A stretch of 64,000 nucleotides of DNA from Thalassia testudinum (GCA_037157565.1 JAZHRO010000012.1:10752501-10816500); one strand, 5' to 3'; counted from the first letter of the stretch, positions 11,288 to 24,000 are shown. Program-made: numbers and translations. The notes: generated by a model from the sequence alone, not told the origin.

Positions 11288-13465
11288 TGATAAATGCCAG
11301 TTTATCATTATTCTTACGCATTAAAACAAACCTCGCTCTTAGGATTTTGGGTTGCATTTAGGCATAAATTAGGTTAGGCATGCATTGCATTTTTTATTGT
11401 ATTTTTGATGTGTTTTTGTGAGTGTTAGGGATAAACAAATTGCCAGATCCCTAAAACCCTAGCACTCAGGAAGGCAACTGGTGAAGGATAAGCTCTCACC
11501 AGTTGGAACTCAGCTTGATCCAGCTCACCATAGCTGGAATTCAGCTCACCTGAATTAGGGTTAGCTCATCCTAGCTCCATTTAGCTCATCTCATCTGAAT
11601 GGCAGCTCAAGAGAGATCATCTTAGCTCACCCTAGCTCAGGTCAGCTCAGATCCAGCTCAACTTAGCTGAGTCTATCTCATCTCAGCTCCCATTAGTCCA
11701 CAGGGAGCTCTAGCTAGCTTAGCTGAGTTAATTGGAGTTCATCTTAGCTCAGGTCTAGCTACATCCAGCTCCACTCAACTGCAGCCAGCTGAAGATGACT
11801 TCATTCCATCTTAGGAAGCTTAAGTCCAGCTCCCGGGGACTAAGCTTAGCTCAACTTAGTTGAGTTAAGCTACCTTAGCTGCTTCAACCAGTTTGATCCT
11901 CCCTGGGAGCACCAGACGCAACTCACCTCAGCTCATTATGGTAGAAGCCAACTCACTTTAGCTTGGCTTAGCAGCTAGCAAAGAACTAGCAAGCTAAGCC
12001 AACTAGAGTAACTCCATGCCACCCTCTTCAATAGCTACCAGCTCCAATTAAGGCTCCAGGCTTCTCCTCCTCAGCTTTTCTCTTCAAACCTTAGCTCACA
12101 TTACCTACTCCTCTACTCCATAGCTAGCTAAGCTAGCTTAGCTTAGCTTAGCTTAGCTTAGCTAGCATCTAGCTCCTTGGCCATCCACCACCTTCAACTC
12201 AACCCTAGCTAGCTCCATCAACTAAGCTCACCTAAGCTAGCTATCCTACTCCAAGTTGGCACCACCACCATCACACCCCTTCACCCCATCACCATAACCA
12301 AAAGCCACCTATTTTTCCTCCAAAATAACCTTCTAGAACCCTTCCCTTTTGGCGCCAACTTTCCCTCCAAATTCCCTTCATCTCCACCATCCACCTCACC
12401 TACTTTCTAGAAGCCCCATAGTTGGTGTCAAATATAGGTGCCCTTTCACCACCATAACCACACCATGGCACCCCTTTAGTTGGCGCCAACTAACCCTAGC
12501 CCTGGGATCATCCTAATCACCCATAACCACCACCAAACTCCATCCTAGTCCTCCACCTATTCACACCAACTACCCCCCTCTCCACCTCTATATAAACCCA
12601 CCATATCACCACATAAAGATCATCCTCCATTAGTGTTTAATTCCACCTACATCCACCTACACCTACGGCCAAAAAGGAGCAGAGAAGAAGATTAAGGGGG
12701 CACATCACCCGCCCCTTTGGTGCCTTCTTCTCCTCACTTTCTTCAACTTGTGCCACGCCAAGGAGGAGGAGCATTCTACTTCAAGGAGGACGACTAGGCA
12801 AAGGAGAAGGACTTAGGGTGGATGTCCACCCTTTGAGAGAAGCATAGGGGACATCATCTTGGTGGAGCTATAAAAGGAAGGAGCTGAAGACCTTCTTTTC
12901 AAGCCCGGGAGCTACCAGGCTTGGAGCAAGAAGAGCTTCATCCTCTTCATCACCATCATCATCTAAAGGATTTGTCTTTATTTTGTTTTTCAATTTATTT
13001 TTTTTTGTAGAAGCATTCATCTACTAGTAGACAATTTCCTTTAATATAAAAAAAGAAGTTGCCTTGATTTCTTATTGCACTTTTTATTGCATTACCTTGC
13101 TTTATCTTTAGTGTAGTGTCACTCCTTTCCAATTAACCTAGGCCTCCACGTGCCTTGGTTGAGTTTAGAAAGAGGATAATTTTTGTCACTTAGATTAGCA
13201 TAGCAGGTGTAGTAATTTTTCCCGCCAACAACTTGGCATGTTGCCTTAATTTCAAAAACATAAAAATGATATATTGAAAAAGATCAAAAAGAAAGGTGAT
13301 TTCTATTTCCAAGCAAGAGACTTGAATTTTGCAAACATATTGCCTCCTAGGACAACCCTAGATACCCCACTATCTAGGTTTATAAATTTTAAAAGCGAAT
13401 CCATTTTTGTGCATTGCAACGACTTAAAACCCCAATTTAACAAACTGCGCAAAAAAACGTGATCA
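11288..13465 (+). mobile_element. Solo LTR H, 2178 bp, Athila-like
   Basis: It starts TGATAAATGCC, has a TATA box (CTATATAAAC near 12590), and ends ...ACGTGATCA just before the transposase stop region. The flanks are CGTAG (11283-11287) and TGTAG (13466-13470). They differ by one C-to-T change, so they are a likely decayed 5-bp TSD. No internal region is present. The upstream 750 bp is packed with AGCT-containing words. The size is close to LTRs G and D. No coding sequence is present. Confidence 0.65.
11465..12245. repeat. AGCT-rich degenerate array in LTR H, with (TTAGC)n
   Basis: Dozens of AGCTCA, TTAGCT and CTAGCT words occur in about 780 bp, irregularly spaced. They include a short pure tandem of AGCTT/TTAGC units at about 12131-12165. 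It lies 350-1100 bp upstream of the LTR TATA box, in the U3 position. No protein frame is present. Confidence 0.75.
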
Positions 13466-13475
13466 TGTAGGTTCC

Positions 13476-15119
13476 TTAGTTAGCACCTCTATTAGGACAT
13501 GATTTTCTGTTATGTCCTTGCTGTCGACACTTCAAGCATCGAGGGATACGACGACTACTCGTTTCATCCATTTCATTTCTAATCCTTTCAACACGTGATC
13601 TACCCCTAGCATATCTGATATCTAGAGGTAGTAACTCTGGAGATTCTCTCAGTCCCCATTATCTCTTGTCACGGATTGGATTAAAGGATTCTAAATATGT
13701 TAATCGATAATTTGTTGTTTTATAATACTCTAGGCAAAGCGAAAGATGATCAAATCTAATATGTGCACAAGCAGCTAACACATGCCTCTAAACAAGATGC
13801 TTTAATTGAATATAATCGCAAGAACATATTGTGCTATTTATTCCATTGGTAGAAGTAATCTCAACCTCATATGAGTAAGGTTCCTCTCCAATTTTAAACT
13901 TCATTTTGCCAAATCTAACAACTTGTAATCTTCGCGAGCTCGAAATTTCTCTATTGACAACTCGGTCAAAATTCGAAGTAAGAATTGTTGTCATGACTTC
14001 TATTCTATCTAAATGCTTAGTAAAGTACTTGTTCAAATGAAAGTAAGTTGCTGTAACAAGAGCAATGATTAGTAATCTTCGATAACTTTTCAAAACATTA
14101 TTGAAACATTCAGATGCAGTTGTTGTTATACTGTCATATCTCTTCCCCCCATCGTAGAATAATGCGCAGTTTGATCGATTACAATCGTTTTGTTGTAGAA
14201 TCATCTATATGCTCCATTACACATGCATTGGATATCCCCTAATATCCGATTATGATCACATGCTATTAATACACAACCAGATGTATAAAAGCATCTCTAT
14301 AAATCCTTACTTTTGAATCCTTCTTTATGCATGTTTGCTTTCATATGTCTCAAATAATGTCTATGTGAATGACCTCATTTCGGGATAAAATATTGAGGAA
14401 CTAAATTTCTTAATCCAGGGAAACGATTACTTATGTTGCATATACCATCCCGATTGACAATTTCAGAGAGATACATCAAAAACAAAGCCCAACTGCTATT
14501 ATTCTCCCCTCTTTCCACAGCTACAAAAGATAATGGAAATAATTGATTGTTTGGATCGATTCCAATTGCAATTAACAAATGTCCAAGATGAGAACTATAT
14601 AAATGTGTACCATTGATTGAAAGTACTGGATGACAATACTGAAATCCCTTAATTGACGGACCAAAAGCCTAAAATAAATGGCGAAATTCTATTTTTCCTA
14701 CTGAAGATGATGATGGTACATCCAAACATGGTATATAGTACCTGAATTTCGCCGAACCATTTCTCTCATAAATCGTTTCAAATCTAAGAAGGATTCCTTT
14801 ACGTTGCCATATACATGTTGTAAGGCTTTTTTTCGAGCATACCAACCCTTGACATAACTTATCTTTACCTTATCTTTGTTGTCAATTAAAGCTTGGATTT
14901 GTTTCGGAGATAACGTAAGATTTGCCATAAAATGTGGCAATGTGCAGTGCAGTATGAACTTTGTGTTACATTGTTTATGATCTCTTAAGGTGTTTGCTGT
15001 GCAACTATGCTCCTGATCATATCTAGTCACTGTCCAATCATTAAAGGGCTTATCTATAGATCCATGCAATCGCCACTTGTAGCTATTAACGACGCACACA
15101 ACAGTTAGGAGTTTTTTCT
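13476..15119 (-). pseudogene. MULE transposase, central and C-terminal part
   Basis: This is the MudrA-like transposase of the MULE. In order on the minus strand are: the DNA-binding region (YKWRLHGSI, EHSCTAN, ISYVKGWYARKKAL); the catalytic core (LLIAIGIDPNNQLFPLSF near 14580, then GHSHRHYLRHMKAN near 14360); a SWIM-type zinc finger start (CSCDYIQLKHLV near 13800); and a C-terminal CX2CX4HX4C knuckle (CLKCRQQGHNRKSC near 13500) just before the stop at 13476. In-frame stops (for example near 14375) and a frameshift at the SWIM motif show decay. The N-terminal parts lie at 16152-16352 and 30488-31210, separated by later insertions. Confidence 0.85.
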
Positions 15120-15122
15120 TTG

Positions 15123-16148
15123 CACTACAACAAAAATAGCTTTTACCAACAAAAGAGATGTCGCTAAAGCAATAATATTTGTCTCTATAGATATTTTCTA
15201 ACACTTTTTGGATTTGTCGCGTGTCCGTCGGTATAACTAGTGTTGCTAAAGATTTATCAACAATTTTATACTATTAGTATTTTTTAATCTTTAGCGATAA
15301 TTACTTTTGTCAATGTTTTTGTCGGTAAATGTTACTTGTAATGACTATCTTTTTGTTGCTACAATTGACTCTATTGTAAAGAAAAAGTAGCGACAAAAAT
15401 AATTGTCACAGCAAATTGGCGAAATAAAATGCTTTAGAGGCAATCACTTGTCGCCGCTAATTAATCTCACAATTCTTTTAATTCTTGTTACGACAAAATT
15501 TGATGTCGCTAATGGAGATTATTAAAGGTAGTAAAATCTGTTGCTAATTTTAAATAATAAACCTTTTATTCAATGCCATAATTTTATCACTAATAGCATC
15601 ATTATTTTATATACTTGATAAATTAACTTTGATTGCTACCTAATGCTATATCTTAGGGTCATTATTACACTTTATCTTACATTAACTTTAATTGTGAAGT
15701 ATATGACTCCTAAATTGAAATGAATAAATATTTAAATAACGGGACAATATTATAAAGATCTATTATGATAAAAATAAATATTTTCATTTTAAAATTAAAT
15801 AATGAAAGAGTGGTAAGACATCTAAACCAACTACATGTTTTTATAATTTAATGGTAGTAAGAAAGAACAAGCATCTAAAATGACACGTCGATCATATACA
15901 ATATTCATTCATCAACCAATAGTTTTTTATTAGAAGAAAAAATTTCATAAAAAAGTCAAAGTTATAGAGTAACATAACCAAAAAAGATACATGTCCAAGA
16001 TAAAGCAAAAAAATATTTAAAAAAATATTTTGACTAAATTAAAAGCACATAAAAAAATTTCTATCGATAACACGAGTGCATCTTCTGTTAGCAACTTGAA
16101 AAGATCCTAAAAAAAGAAGAAAAATTTTTTCAGAAAAATTTTCTTGTA
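15123..16148. mobile_element. CACTA-type non-autonomous element inside the transposase gene
   Basis: The left end is CACTACAACAAAAATAGC. The left 500 bp carries many subterminal TGTCGCTAA-like words in both orientations. The right end is ...TTTTCTTGTA, apparently lacking the last GTG. The direct repeat TTG (15120-15122 and 16149-16151) fits a 3-bp TSD. No transposase is encoded. The sequence on both sides is MULE transposase on the minus strand. Confidence 0.6.
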
Positions 16149-16151
16149 TTG

Positions 16152-16352
16152 CACACCTTTATGTACACTCCACTTCCTTAAGTCTTGTTGTAAATCTTCT
16201 TTTATTTTCTATCTTCTCATCATCCAATTCATTCTTTCTCCTCCTTCTTGTTGTTGAGGAAAAAATGACGTCTCATCTTGATCTATCATCTGATTTATCC
16301 AATCATTATCATTAGGTAAATAAGGTGTTCCATCCATTGGTTCCCCTTCTAA
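16152..16352 (-). pseudogene. MULE transposase, middle N-terminal piece
   Basis: An acidic stretch (DGTPYLPNDNDWINQM) is followed by WSVHKGVQ, the block that precedes the MULE DNA-binding region. One stop lies in the middle. The left side is interrupted by the CACTA element and the right side by solo LTR F. When F is ignored together with one GTCAT copy, the frame runs straight on into the acidic end of 30488-31210. Confidence 0.7.
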
Positions 16353-16357
16353 GTCAT

Positions 16358-16557
16358 TAATTGCGCAGCAATCATAGGTCCTAATATACCTAAATTAAGT
16401 TAGATCTTAGCTTAACTTAGGCATTATGCATACATTTGCATCATACTTTGCATCATAGTTGATTTATTAGTTTTGTAAATAATAATGTCATATTATCATC
16501 TAATTGAGAGGTATTAACAATCACAGGTAATTTGAGCCTGCAGATGACCGATCCAAT
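16358..16557 (+). mobile_element. Solo LTR F, left segment
   Basis: First 200 bp of an Athila-like LTR that resumes at 29049. Its start (TAATTGCGCAGCAATCATAGG) resembles the start of LTR D at 54562. GTCAT flanks the whole insertion at 16353-16357 and 30483-30487. The last five bases, CCAAT, are the TSD of the nested LTR E. Confidence 0.75.
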
Positions 16558-18136
16558 TGTTGTGGGCGATCTATCGAGGGTTTATATTATCATCATCGTA
16601 GTTCAAATCCTCAATCGATCGAACAATAAATACAATTTATTACTCGAATGGAAATCCAAGGTCGAACACAGGGAGCAAGTGTTGTAATTCACACGCTAAT
16701 TGAAATGAATATATACATGAGCACAAGAAATAATTCAAGAATGATATTCAATGAAGAATAACTTACTCAAATGATATTTAATAGTAAGCTAGAGTATATC
16801 AAGAATTCTGTGAGACAAAAAGAATGGAAATGATCCCAAAAAGTGGTGATTTAAATCACCTTTTATATCCACATTTAAGCATCATCTCAATTTATTCAAA
16901 TAACCCAACAGTAGGTGGAACACTACAGTGATCAGACGACAAGCTTAGTAATCAGACGTCTTAACAGAAGGCAAGCACAAGCCTTCTCTTCTTCAAAACC
17001 TCTTCTCCTTCTTCAAGTTCTTTTCCTTACGGCTAAGTGTCACACAGGGACACTCTTCAGAGAGCAAAGCCCCCCCTTTCCCCACGTTCTCTCTCTCTTT
17101 CTTCTCCTCTTTCTCTTTCAGATGGTCGGGTAATCGGATCGCGCGCACCTAGGTCCAGGCTCACCAGGGGTGGTGATGAGCGAGGAGCGAGTAGGCATAA
17201 GTCGGGTCAGGTCGAGTGCGTGGGTGAAGTGGGACCTCACCCCGTGGTTAGAGGTGAAGGGCCTAGAGCACAAAATGTAATAAATGCTACCACCGCTTCT
17301 TCTCTTCATGAGGTGGGACTAAGTCCTACCCACTTCTTCGCGCATCTGCACCAGAGGAGTCTTCCTCAATTGGAGCAGCAGTAGGTGGTGGTGCCTTCAA
17401 TTGACCACCTGGGAGTGGTCATAAGATGTTTCCGCGTAGCCTAGGGATGTCACCCAGGGCGTGCGCGACCTGGAGCTAGAAGAACACTGTCAGAGATACT
17501 CCACGGCGGCGAGGAACGGTGAGAACCTATGATCACGAATACGGGCTTGCAAGCCCCAGTCAAATGGCTCAAAGGCTTCCCCCAAGCACGACGAAGATGG
17601 TGGTGGCGGTTTTATAGTGTGAAGGTGCGTATGGTGGTATGTCGAAGTCGGAGGAGGAGCGTGAAGGTGGGTGAGTTCGGTGGATAGTTTGGGTGGGTGG
17701 AATGGCAAAACAAGACAGGGGTTTTGATCGTGAGGTGATGGTGGAGCTTGTGGGAGTGTTGGTGAGGTGGATGGATGGGTGTAGCAAGCGGATGACCTCG
17801 TCGGAGGTAAGGTCGGAGATGGGGACGATGATGGATGGTGATGTAGTCGAGGGTCGATTAGGGTTTTGAAGAGGGGAAAGGAACTTAGGGACCTAGCTAA
17901 ACCTAACTGACCTAATTTAATTAGACGAAAGTGAGGAAAGGGCACTGATTGTGGTTCGCCGATGCTGTGGAAGAGAAGTTCTCTGTTGAGGGAGACGGCG
18001 ACAAGGAAAGTTTGAAATCGACAAGGCTTTGGCCGGCCACCATCGAAGGAAAGAGGGGAGGACAACTATGCCTCCAATTGACGATTGGAGGTGTGGAAGA
18101 AGGAGAACGAGGAGGACTGCTGGAGCGTAGGTTGGA
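16558..18136 (-). mobile_element. Solo LTR E, 3' segment (minus strand), interrupted by the Tekay element
   Basis: On the minus strand this is the R-U5 part of an LTR of about 2.73 kb. It ends ...CCCACAACA at 16558. The U5 has a CTCCCTGTGTTCGACCTTGG block like those of the other Athila-type LTRs. CCAAT at 16553-16557 and 29049-29053 is its TSD. The Tekay TSD TTGGA lies at 18132-18136. Pro/Ser-rich ORFs here, including one of 191 aa, are chance frames in a pyrimidine-rich leader. Confidence 0.75.
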
Positions 18137-18152
18137 TGTAACAAACGCGTGC

Positions 18153-19066
18153 CCCAGACGTATTTTAAGACGTCTGGGAGGTGGCCCAGACGTCTGACAA
18201 GACGTCTGGGAGAACATCCAGACGTCTGACCAGACGTCTGGGATAGTTTCCAGACGTCTTTAAAACAGTTATTTTTTCGCACGAGAGATTCGTCTGCGCG
18301 CCTGTGCGTGCAGACCCACGATTCCTCTCTCTCTCTCTTTTTCCCTCTCTCTCTGCGGCTGCAGGCCTGCCGCGCTCTCTCTCCCTCCTCCTCGCGCGGC
18401 CTTAAAAGGCCACGCCTCCCCTCCTATCGTCTCCACCGTCCCCTTCCTCTTCTCCTTTTTGTGCGCGAGAGCGAGCGAGCGCGAGGGCGGCAGCGGCGGT
18501 CGCAGTGAGCGCGGAGGAGGTGCGGCGTGCGAGGGCGGAGCTCTGCCGTGAGGGCGAGCTCGCCGGAGCGGCTTGGCCGGCCGGCGGAGGGCGCAGGAGG
18601 CGCGGAACGACGCGGAGAGGGACCTGCTGCGGTCTGAGCAGCAGATGCGCGAGGTGCGACGCGGGCGACGTCGCGAGCGGAGGCCGAGCGGTGCCCTGTT
18701 CTGGAAAAATTTCCAGAATCAGACGTCTGGGTTTATAGACAGACGGCGAGGGAGACGTCTGGAAGATCATACAGATGTCTGAAAGGTGAGTTTTCCACTT
18801 TCTTCTTCCTTCCTGTCGACTGACCGTACTGAGGGAGGGAGTTGGCTGTGTGCAGGCTCGCTGATTCGCCATCCTTTGCGAATCAGACGTCTGGAAGTTG
18901 TACCAGACGGCTGGAGTGACCTCCAGACGTCCGGGGTGACCATCGGATGTCTGTGAGCTAGGCCAGACGTCCCCGCAGACTTCTAGACATCTGGGAAACC
19001 AGGCTGAGCAGGTAATTCTCTGATCCACTTTTTTAAGACGTCTGGAAGAAGTTCCAGACGTCTGAT
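18153..19066. repeat. CAGACGTCTG palindrome array in the 5' LTR
   Basis: More than a dozen exact or one-off copies of the palindrome CAGACGTCTG occur in clusters at about 18153-18265, 18718-18781, 18883-18990 and 19035-19066. Many are paired with a spacer of about 8-10 bases so that CCAGACGTC faces GACGTCTGG, for example at 19035-19066. The core GACGTC is the C-box type of plant bZIP site. The 3' LTR has the same array (25215-26115) minus one unit. Confidence 0.9.
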
Positions 19067-19354
19067 TTTACACAGTGTCGTCGTTTTCAACCCGTTTAGG
19101 GCCTGTTTGGGCTCCGTTTTCCGCGATTCGAGTTGCGTTCTTTTCAGAATTAATTCCTCTACCCGTCTACAGTAGCTATACACCGTTTTGAGACTTTCCT
19201 TGTGTTTGATCCTTGTGATAGGACCTCGTTCAGTTGCAGTCTTGGGAGTCGCGGAGGCACGCGGGATTCCCGATCACGCCCCCATTACTCCCGTTGTACC
19301 TGGTAGAGTGGCTTTAAGTTATTAAAATCTGTTAAATTATGAAACCATAAATAG

Positions 19355-19490
19355 AACCTAGGACATTGCATGAACCCTAGGAATGAGAAATAGATGGAAT
19401 GATAGCTCCTAGGTGATGCATGAATCCTAGGGCTGGAAAACTAGTTGTATGCTAGATCCTAGGATGTGGCATGAATCCTAGGATGGAAAA
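19355..19490. repeat. CCTAGG-containing imperfect tandem repeat in the Tekay LTR
   Basis: About three units of roughly 55-60 bp each carry paired CCTAG(G) words around GCATGAA and a following ACTAGT or similar. The same block is at 26403-26538 in the 3' LTR. Confidence 0.6.
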
Positions 19491-20847
19491 ACTAGTGGAA
19501 TGTATAATACTGCAGTCTTGGAAAATGGAAAGGAATATAAAGCTGCCTGTAAATTGAATTAACAGCTGCCTGTTATGAATAAAGAAACATGATTGGGATC
19601 ATGGATTGTGAGAACGTGAAACTGGAAAGTGAAACATATGATGTTCTGAGATAAAGAGCTGGAACCCTACGGGGAATTAGGAGTGGAACTCCTGGAAAGA
19701 AAATGGAATGTAACTGAGATGTAGTTTGTACTGTCTCTTGGGTACGCAGTACCAAGGGAAGTACCTGTACCTGTTTAGTGCAGAGTGGGGCCAGCCACCC
19801 CAGGGACCCGGGGTTAGGATTGGCCGCTCTGTACCGACTTGCTGGCCCTCGTGTACGTAGTACCGAGGAGAGCTACTAGTGTTAGGAGAGTACTAGCTAC
19901 CCCACGGGCCCCGGGGTTCTGCTAGCCTCCTTCACCGACTTGTTAGGCCCACTAGGGCAAACCAGGGTAGTCAGGCGAGGGTGCGCGGACTGTGGAGGGG
20001 CAAGGCCCCGGTTTGGTTACTGTGGAGGGGTTGGACCCCTGTTACTGAGAGGGCTCTGCCCTGGTTCCGTGATGTGCTTTGGGCACACCCGTTAACGGAA
20101 ACGACTGACCGCGTGCCAGTGCGGGTTAGCTACCTGTGCGTTTATCGCGCGTGCCGTAGTCACCGTTACGTCTGTCAGTGACCTTGGGGTGGTTGACTGA
20201 GGGTAGGATCACCACGGGGGACTCTCCCGGCCAGGAGAGCACCACGTGCTACTTCTACTTTTGGAAAAGACTGCAATCAAGATCGTTCCCACGAGGAACA
20301 TTCTAGATCAAGTAAAGGATCTGAGAAATAAATGAAATAGTGAGAAAAATTGAAAGATGTGAGTAAAGGAAGTAATAGAACATAACAGCTACTGTACACT
20401 CTACTATTGTCTTTAGTTAGTTTGCCACTCTACTTAGCGTTTTGCTGACGTGTTACACTCGTTACCTTTTTCAGGACCAGGTGTTGAGCAGCCAGGGTTA
20501 GCGGCTGCGGAGGACGCTGGGCCGAGTAGGGTCCAGTAGAGTTTACCACAGTCTTTTGTACCTCTTTTGTTTCTGTTATAGTGAGTAGTTCTTGTTTCCG
20601 CTGTACTTTTCTTTACCTGCAGTTCATGTTATATGATAAATGTTGTTCTACTGTTGTGGTGGTATCTACTGTAGTAGTTTCTTTCCTTACTGTTGTACTT
20701 TCTTACTGTTAGTTATATTCATGCTGAATGGGGTTTATTTTACTACTCTTTTGGTTACTTCTTCGTTGGACGACTAGGTCTTGGGATTAGTCGAGTCGGT
20801 CCGGTTCTCGTGTCTCGTAGGGACTCGGGAACCGGGTCGTTACAAGA

Positions 20848-20859
20848 TGGTATCAGAGC
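20848..20859 (+). promoter_or_regulatory. Primer-binding site, tRNA-iMet type
   Basis: TGGTATCAGAGC lies three bases after the 5' LTR. It is complementary to the 3' end of plant initiator tRNA-Met, the usual primer of this lineage. Confidence 0.9.
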
Positions 20860-21025
20860 TAGGTCATCCCGAGAAGTGAATCAATTGACTGGAAAATAAC
20901 CAATTCACATGTTTATAACTAGAGTAGCCACCACAACATATCTCTTGACATGAGCTCTTAGAAGTTTCGTTAGGTACCGTCTGTTTTGACGTTTTTCATT
21001 TTGTTTCGCATCTCCATTGTAGGAG

Positions 21026-24000
21026 ATGCCTCGTCGTGGAGCTAGGAGGGTGGGCCGCGGCCGAGGTCGGGGCCCGAGGGACAGATGTGTCGGGCTTGGA
21101 GTACATACTACCCCTCCTCTTCTCCTGAGCATACTGTCTCCGGACCTCGTCCAACTGATTCGAGAGGTGGTTCGAGAAGAATTTCAGCTTCCACCCACGT
21201 CGCCACCCCCTCCCCCTTCCGAGCGTATGACAGGGGAGTTAGTGGTGGAACGAGATTTCCGCCGCCACACTAGGCGCGTTAGGAGGACTCAAAGGAGACA
21301 CGTGGCGTCCACAGGAGAGCCGTCACGTTGTACAGGGCCATCAGTGGCCTTTGGGGGCCCTCGACAGGGGCCAGTCGCCAGCACCGGACCCCCGCCTAAT
21401 CGACAGCTGGGACTCACTGAGGGCGGGAGTCGGGTTCCCCTCTGCTACCAGTGTGGCCAGTCGGGCCACGTCAGGAGGGACTGCCCATCTAGGGCAGGAG
21501 GTCAGCAGATACTTCCCGTGCAGAGCACTGGAGGCCGCGGCTCCCAGGCGCGAGGAGGAGGACAGCAGTCGCGAGGAGGGTACCGGCCAGCACCTACCCG
21601 TCCGACGCAGAGTGTGGCTGCTTCGTCCGCACCTAGAGCTGAGGGGCGTATCAACACCCTAACACACAGGGACGCCAGAGCTTCGGAATCCGTGGTAGCA
21701 GGTATGGTTGCAGTTTCTGGCAGACTCGTTTACACGCTTTTCGATTCCGGTGCTACGCACTCGTTTGTCGCAGCCAGTTTCGCAGTTAGTTTGGACCAGG
21801 ATTATACACTGTTAGAAAATCCGTTCGTAATCAGAGGTCCTAGTGGTCAGCTATTTGTAGCTGAAGAGGTGTACACGGATTGCGAGGTCAGCGTTAGAGG
21901 ACATAGCCTGCCAGCTGACCTGATTATGATCCAGATGGAGGACTTTGGTGTGATTCTGGGGATGGATTGGCTGTCCGCTTACCACGCCTTGGTGGACTAT
22001 TTTGAGAGGAAGATTACCTTCTCCATTCCGGAGTTGCCTTCTTTCGAGTTTCACGGACAGCCAGTGGACGGAGGTTTCAGGTGCATTTCGGCACTTCGGG
22101 CGGCGAGACTTTTGAGCCAGGGGTGTGAGGGCTTCCTAGCCTGTGTGGTGGCAAAGCCCAGCCCTGTGGCAGACTCCCAGAGCATCCCGGTGGTCAGAGA
22201 GTACCCCAACGTGTTTTCAGACGAGTTACCAGGACTACCGCCCGAGCGTGAGATCGAGTTTGAGATCTCACTAGTACCAGGGACCAGCCTCATCTCCACC
22301 ACGCCATACAGGATGGCACCGCTTGAGCTGCAAGAGCTCAAGTCCCAGTTGCAGGACCTTTTGGAGAAAGGTTTCGTGAGGCCCAGTGCGTCTCCCTGGG
22401 GAGCCCCGGCACTGTTTGTGAAGAAGAAGGATGGGACCCTACGCCTTTGTGTGGACTACCGACAACTGAATAGGGTCACCATCAAGAACAGATATCCGCT
22501 GCCAAGGATCGGTGATTTGTTTGACCAGTTGCGGGGTGCCACGGTGTTTTCCAAGATAGACTTGAGGTCTGGATACCACCAGTTGAGGATCAGGGAGACC
22601 GACGTCTCCAAGACAGCTTTCCGCACCCGGTACGGACACTACGAGTTTTTGGTCATGCCGTTTGGGCTGACCAATGCCCCCGCTGCTTTCATGGACCTGA
22701 TGAACCGGGTGTTTAGACCGTACTTGGACCAGTTCGTGGTGGTTTTCATAGATGATGTACTCATCTACTCTAGAGATCGGACGCAGCACGGATAGCACTT
22801 GCAGATGGTTTTGGACACTCTGAGGCGACGCAGGCTATACGCCAAATACAGCAAGTGCGAGTTCTGGTTGAGGGAGGTGACCTTCTTGGGTCATGTGATC
22901 TCTGGAGACGGCCTGGCGGTGGACCCCACCAAGGTCGAGGCAGTGCTCAGGTGGGAGAGACCGCGTTCAGTCACTGAGATCCGCAGTTTCCTGGGACTAG
23001 CTGGCTACTATAGACGGTTCATCAGAGGGTTTTCGCAGATTGCGCGTCCTATGACACAGTTGACCAGGAAGGACGTGCCTTTCGCTTGGACAGACGCCTG
23101 TGAGGCGTGTTTTCTGGAGCTGAAGGAGAGGTTGACCTCGGCTCTCGTGCTCACCATCCCTGACAGTAGTGGCGGGTTCATTGTGTACACGGACGCTTCC
23201 TTGCAGGGGTTAAGAGGTGTGCTCATGCAGAGGGGTCATGTTGTCGCTTACGCTTCGCGGCAAATGAAGCCCCATGAGCATACCTACCCTACCCACGACC
23301 TAGAGTTGGCAGCTGTTGTCTTCGCGCTGAAGACCTGGAGGCACTACTTGTACGGTGAGACCTTCGAGATTTTTACAGATCACAAGAGCCTCAGATATCT
23401 TTTTGACCAGAAGGAGCTCAACATGAGACAGAGACGTTGGTTGGAGCTCCTGAAGGACTACGATTGCAGCATCTCCTACCACCCGGGAAAGGCCAATGTG
23501 GTGGCTGACGCCTTGAGCCGTAAGGCGCCCGCACGCTTGGCCAGTCTACAGTTACAGAGTTGGAGCCTTTTGGAGGAGGTGGGAAGTTGGCGACCTCTAG
23601 AGTTACGAGGGTACTATGGGGCAGTGACGGTGACACGGCAGACCAGGCCAGAGCTGATAGACCGTATCATCACAGGACAGATGGCCGATCTGTACTTGCA
23701 GTCTTTGCGCGATAGAGTACTATCAGGAGACCCAGGGGACTTCTCTTTCACAGATCGGGTGTTACGTTTGAGGGGACGGTTGTGCGTTCCCAGAGACGAG
23801 GAGCTGTTGAGAGAGCTCCTGACTGAGGCACACGGTTCCAAATTCACCATACATCCCGGGAACACGAAAATGTACCACGTCTTGAGACTCGAGTTTTGGT
23901 GGAGAGGGATGAAGCGGGATGTGGGTGAGTTCGTGCAACAGTGCTTAGTGTGTCAGCAGGTGAAAGCCGAGCATCAGAGGCCTGCAGGGCCGCTTCAGCC

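Larger units (their letters stand above)
18137..20844 (+). repeat. 5' LTR of the Tekay/Del element, 2708 bp
   Basis: It starts TGTAAC and ends GTTACA. It pairs with the 3' LTR at 25199-27892. The first 1 kb is CpG-rich and holds the CAGACGTCTG array and several CT tracts. The last 1.7 kb looks identical to the 3' LTR, while the first 970 bp differs at many sites. ORFs within it are chance frames. Confidence 0.95.

Noticed and set aside
17490..18282. Overlapping Pro/Ser-rich ORFs of 191, 121 and 98 codons on the minus strand
   Set aside because: They lie in the pyrimidine-rich R-U5 region of solo LTR E, have no domain, and overlap each other in different frames.
18402..19028. 208-codon ORF on the minus strand, repeated at 25450-26076
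   Set aside because: It is antisense to the Tekay LTR and repeats because the LTR repeats; the residues reflect CpG-rich DNA and the CAGACGTCTG array.
18153..19066. A CRISPR-like repeat array
   Set aside because: Repeats are 10-bp palindromes at irregular short spacing inside a plant LTR; there are no spacers of constant length and no cas genes.
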